From positions 620,001 to 684,000 of the forward strand of contig JANEZZ010001897.1 of the NCBI GenBank assembly GCA_026122225.1: DNA of 64,000 nt. The letters run 5' to 3'. Positions 62,243 through 64,000 of this stretch are shown here, piece by piece. The position numbers and the translations under genes were made by a program. Position 1 is the stretch's first letter. The number at the start of each line of letters is the position of its first letter. The notes under the pieces were generated by a model. That model worked only from the letters and a program-made list of their open reading frames with translations, was not told the DNA's origin and made no database searches. This DNA comes from Heloderma charlesbogerti (Eukaryota > Chordata > Lepidosauria > Squamata > Helodermatidae).

Positions 62243-64000
62243 CTGTTAAAAAAATAAAATAAAAACAGAATATTTATTATTTATTACATTTCCAACTTAC
62301 CCAATAGTCAATGTTCTCTGGGCCAGTACCATTTTCTTTTCAAGGCCAATGAAAAGCATCCTCACTTCTTATTACTCATAGCAATATTTTATTGCCTATT
62401 CTACCACCTGCAAAAGTTCACATCTTAAAATGGAAGTTTAAAAGAAAGTGTTAAAATGCATAACTACCCCATACATGAAAGATTTACAATATAGGGCTTG
62501 AGGTTACTAACCATACTATTTCCCATGCAAATCTGAAACAAGCATTTGAGGCTTATAACAGGATTTAGTTAGGTAAAAAACATACTTTCCAATGTTATGA
62601 TGCATCATTCCAAGCCACCATACAAACTCAATGGCTTCATATATACCAGCATTGAAGACAACACCATGGTCTCTCTCCCTTTCTAGTCTTCACCAGCTTG
62701 GCACAGTTAACCACTGTGCCTGGCACAGCTTAGCATAATTAGCCACTGCCTTGATCATCTGCTGGCTACTGCTATTCAACAGATAATTCATCTTGTGCAC
62801 TATAAATGGTTTTGAACTGTGAACAAACCATTCATGTATTCCTGGCACCTATAAAATGCATTCTAAACAACAGTGTTGCTGACTTTCCACAAATTTCCAC
62901 ACATAGTAACAGGTGCAAGAGTCTTTCGAAATGTTTACATTGCCCCTCCTTAAGCAGTTTGAAAGTGGAGTGTCATACATTTTCACTTCAAATTTAACAT
63001 TAGGTTTATAGATAAGAGTGTATACATGGTGATTTCTATAATATTTGCTGCTTATTTCCACAGGGTTTACACCATATAATCTGTCATTTGTGACTAGCCA
63101 CTGTCTTTCAAGTTCCTTTTACAATCCAATATCTTTTAAGAACAACAACGGTGGTGTTATGCAGTTTTACCAAGATATGGCTATGACCACTGGCTTAGAT
63201 AATGTTAAAGTGGGATTAGACAAGTTTATGGAGAATGGCTCTATCAATGGCTACCAGCCATGATAGCTAACTGGAACCTCCACGTCCAGAGGGAATAGGC
63301 CTCTGAAAGCTAGTTGACAGGAGGAAAACAGTGGGGAGGGGGAGGCTTCTGCCTTCACCCCCTGTATGTAGGCTACCCAAAAGCACTGCTGGGAACAGTA
63401 TGTTGGGAGTACATGGACTAGATAGAACTAGGAAATCCTGCAGGCATAAAGGTACTGCCTTGTCTGTTAGTCTTGTAATTTTTCTTGTTCTTAGTTTAAA
63501 CCTGTGACATTATGTATTTTGACTAGTGGTGCAACTAGGACTGGATCTTGGGGATGAAGTCAAGTGCCCTGCAGTCCAGGGGGCCCCAAATGAGCAGCTA
63601 GAGAATGGCAGGTGATGGGGCAGCGGCAAACAGACCCATCGTCTGCAGCTGCACCAGCGCAGGGGATTATGCTGCTTCATACAGCATCTTCTCTTTCTTC
63701 TAATTTTTAATAACATTTTATAGTTAGGGAGCAGCCAGCCAGGCATATTCAGGATTACAGATACCAATTTTATTATTTTACCGTAAGATTCATACTATAC
63801 TACACTATACTTTTTTTTTTACAAAATGGTGCATATTCCAAATAAATGTCTTCGCATCAGGGCAGCAGAACCAAACTCCATTTTATTCCTTTACACACAA
63901 TGGTGCTATGATTTAAGTGAGTTTGAGCATGTGAGTTTCACATTTTAGAGGACTACTTTTTTAATCAGGGCTGGCCAACAGTTGTTGGGCTTTTTTGCTC
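62243..64000. other. VPS8 intron upstream of window exon 1 (right flank)
   Basis: No VPS8 exon found. It contains a degraded CR1 3' end (63185-63440) and a T-run near 63811. The rest is unassigned. Confidence 0.7.
63185..63440 (+). mobile_element. CR1 LINE 3' end, degraded
   Basis: It reads gggattagacaagtttatgg, then ctatcaatggctaccagcc, and further blocks that are the complement of the 3' UTR at 16862-17080. The extreme terminus is missing. Confidence 0.75.

Noticed and set aside
1..64000. A ruminant host, suggested by BovB
   Set aside because: The abundant CR1, L2, DIRS-like and foldback elements do not fit a ruminant. Squamates carry BovB too.

Overview
This window is 64 kb of vertebrate nuclear DNA from the middle of one large split gene. 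The gene lies on the minus strand and encodes VPS8, the CORVET-specific endosomal tethering subunit. I placed 23 consecutive internal coding exons between 62242 and 5933. All have GT-AG boundaries, and their phases join without a break into 660 codons (1982 nt). They cover the alpha-solenoid middle and most of the C-terminal half of the protein. The N-terminal beta-propeller exons lie beyond the right edge, and the RING-H2 and C-terminal exons lie beyond the left edge. I recognise no other host gene.

The organism is most likely a squamate reptile (lizard or snake). The introns carry BovB (RTE) LINEs together with CR1, L2 and L1-like LINEs, a DIRS-like tyrosine-recombinase retroelement, a 5S-rRNA-derived SINE and many short foldback elements. 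BovB alone could suggest a ruminant, but this mixture does not fit a mammal.

Layout from left to right: 1-5932 is intron beyond the last exon seen (BovB 3' fragment, 5S-like SINE, foldback element). 5933-9913 is a dense cluster of six exons. 9914-15851 holds two exons, foldback, CR1 and L2 fragments. 15852-25445 is one 9.6-kb intron packed with nested retroelements (CR1, DIRS-like, L2, CR1, LTR-like, DIRS gag-like). 25446-32716 holds five exons, a solo LTR with a matching 5-bp target duplication, and a BovB copy. 32717-38544 carries the longest BovB. 38545-47903 holds five exons and foldback elements. 47904-53806 carries L1-like pieces, one an ORF1-only element, inserted within a foldback element. 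53807-57126 holds four exons. 57127-62195 carries a nearly complete but dead L2. 62196-62242 is the first exon seen.

The VPS8 message is intact. The retroelements are all decayed. All four BovB copies lie in the same orientation as VPS8 transcription.
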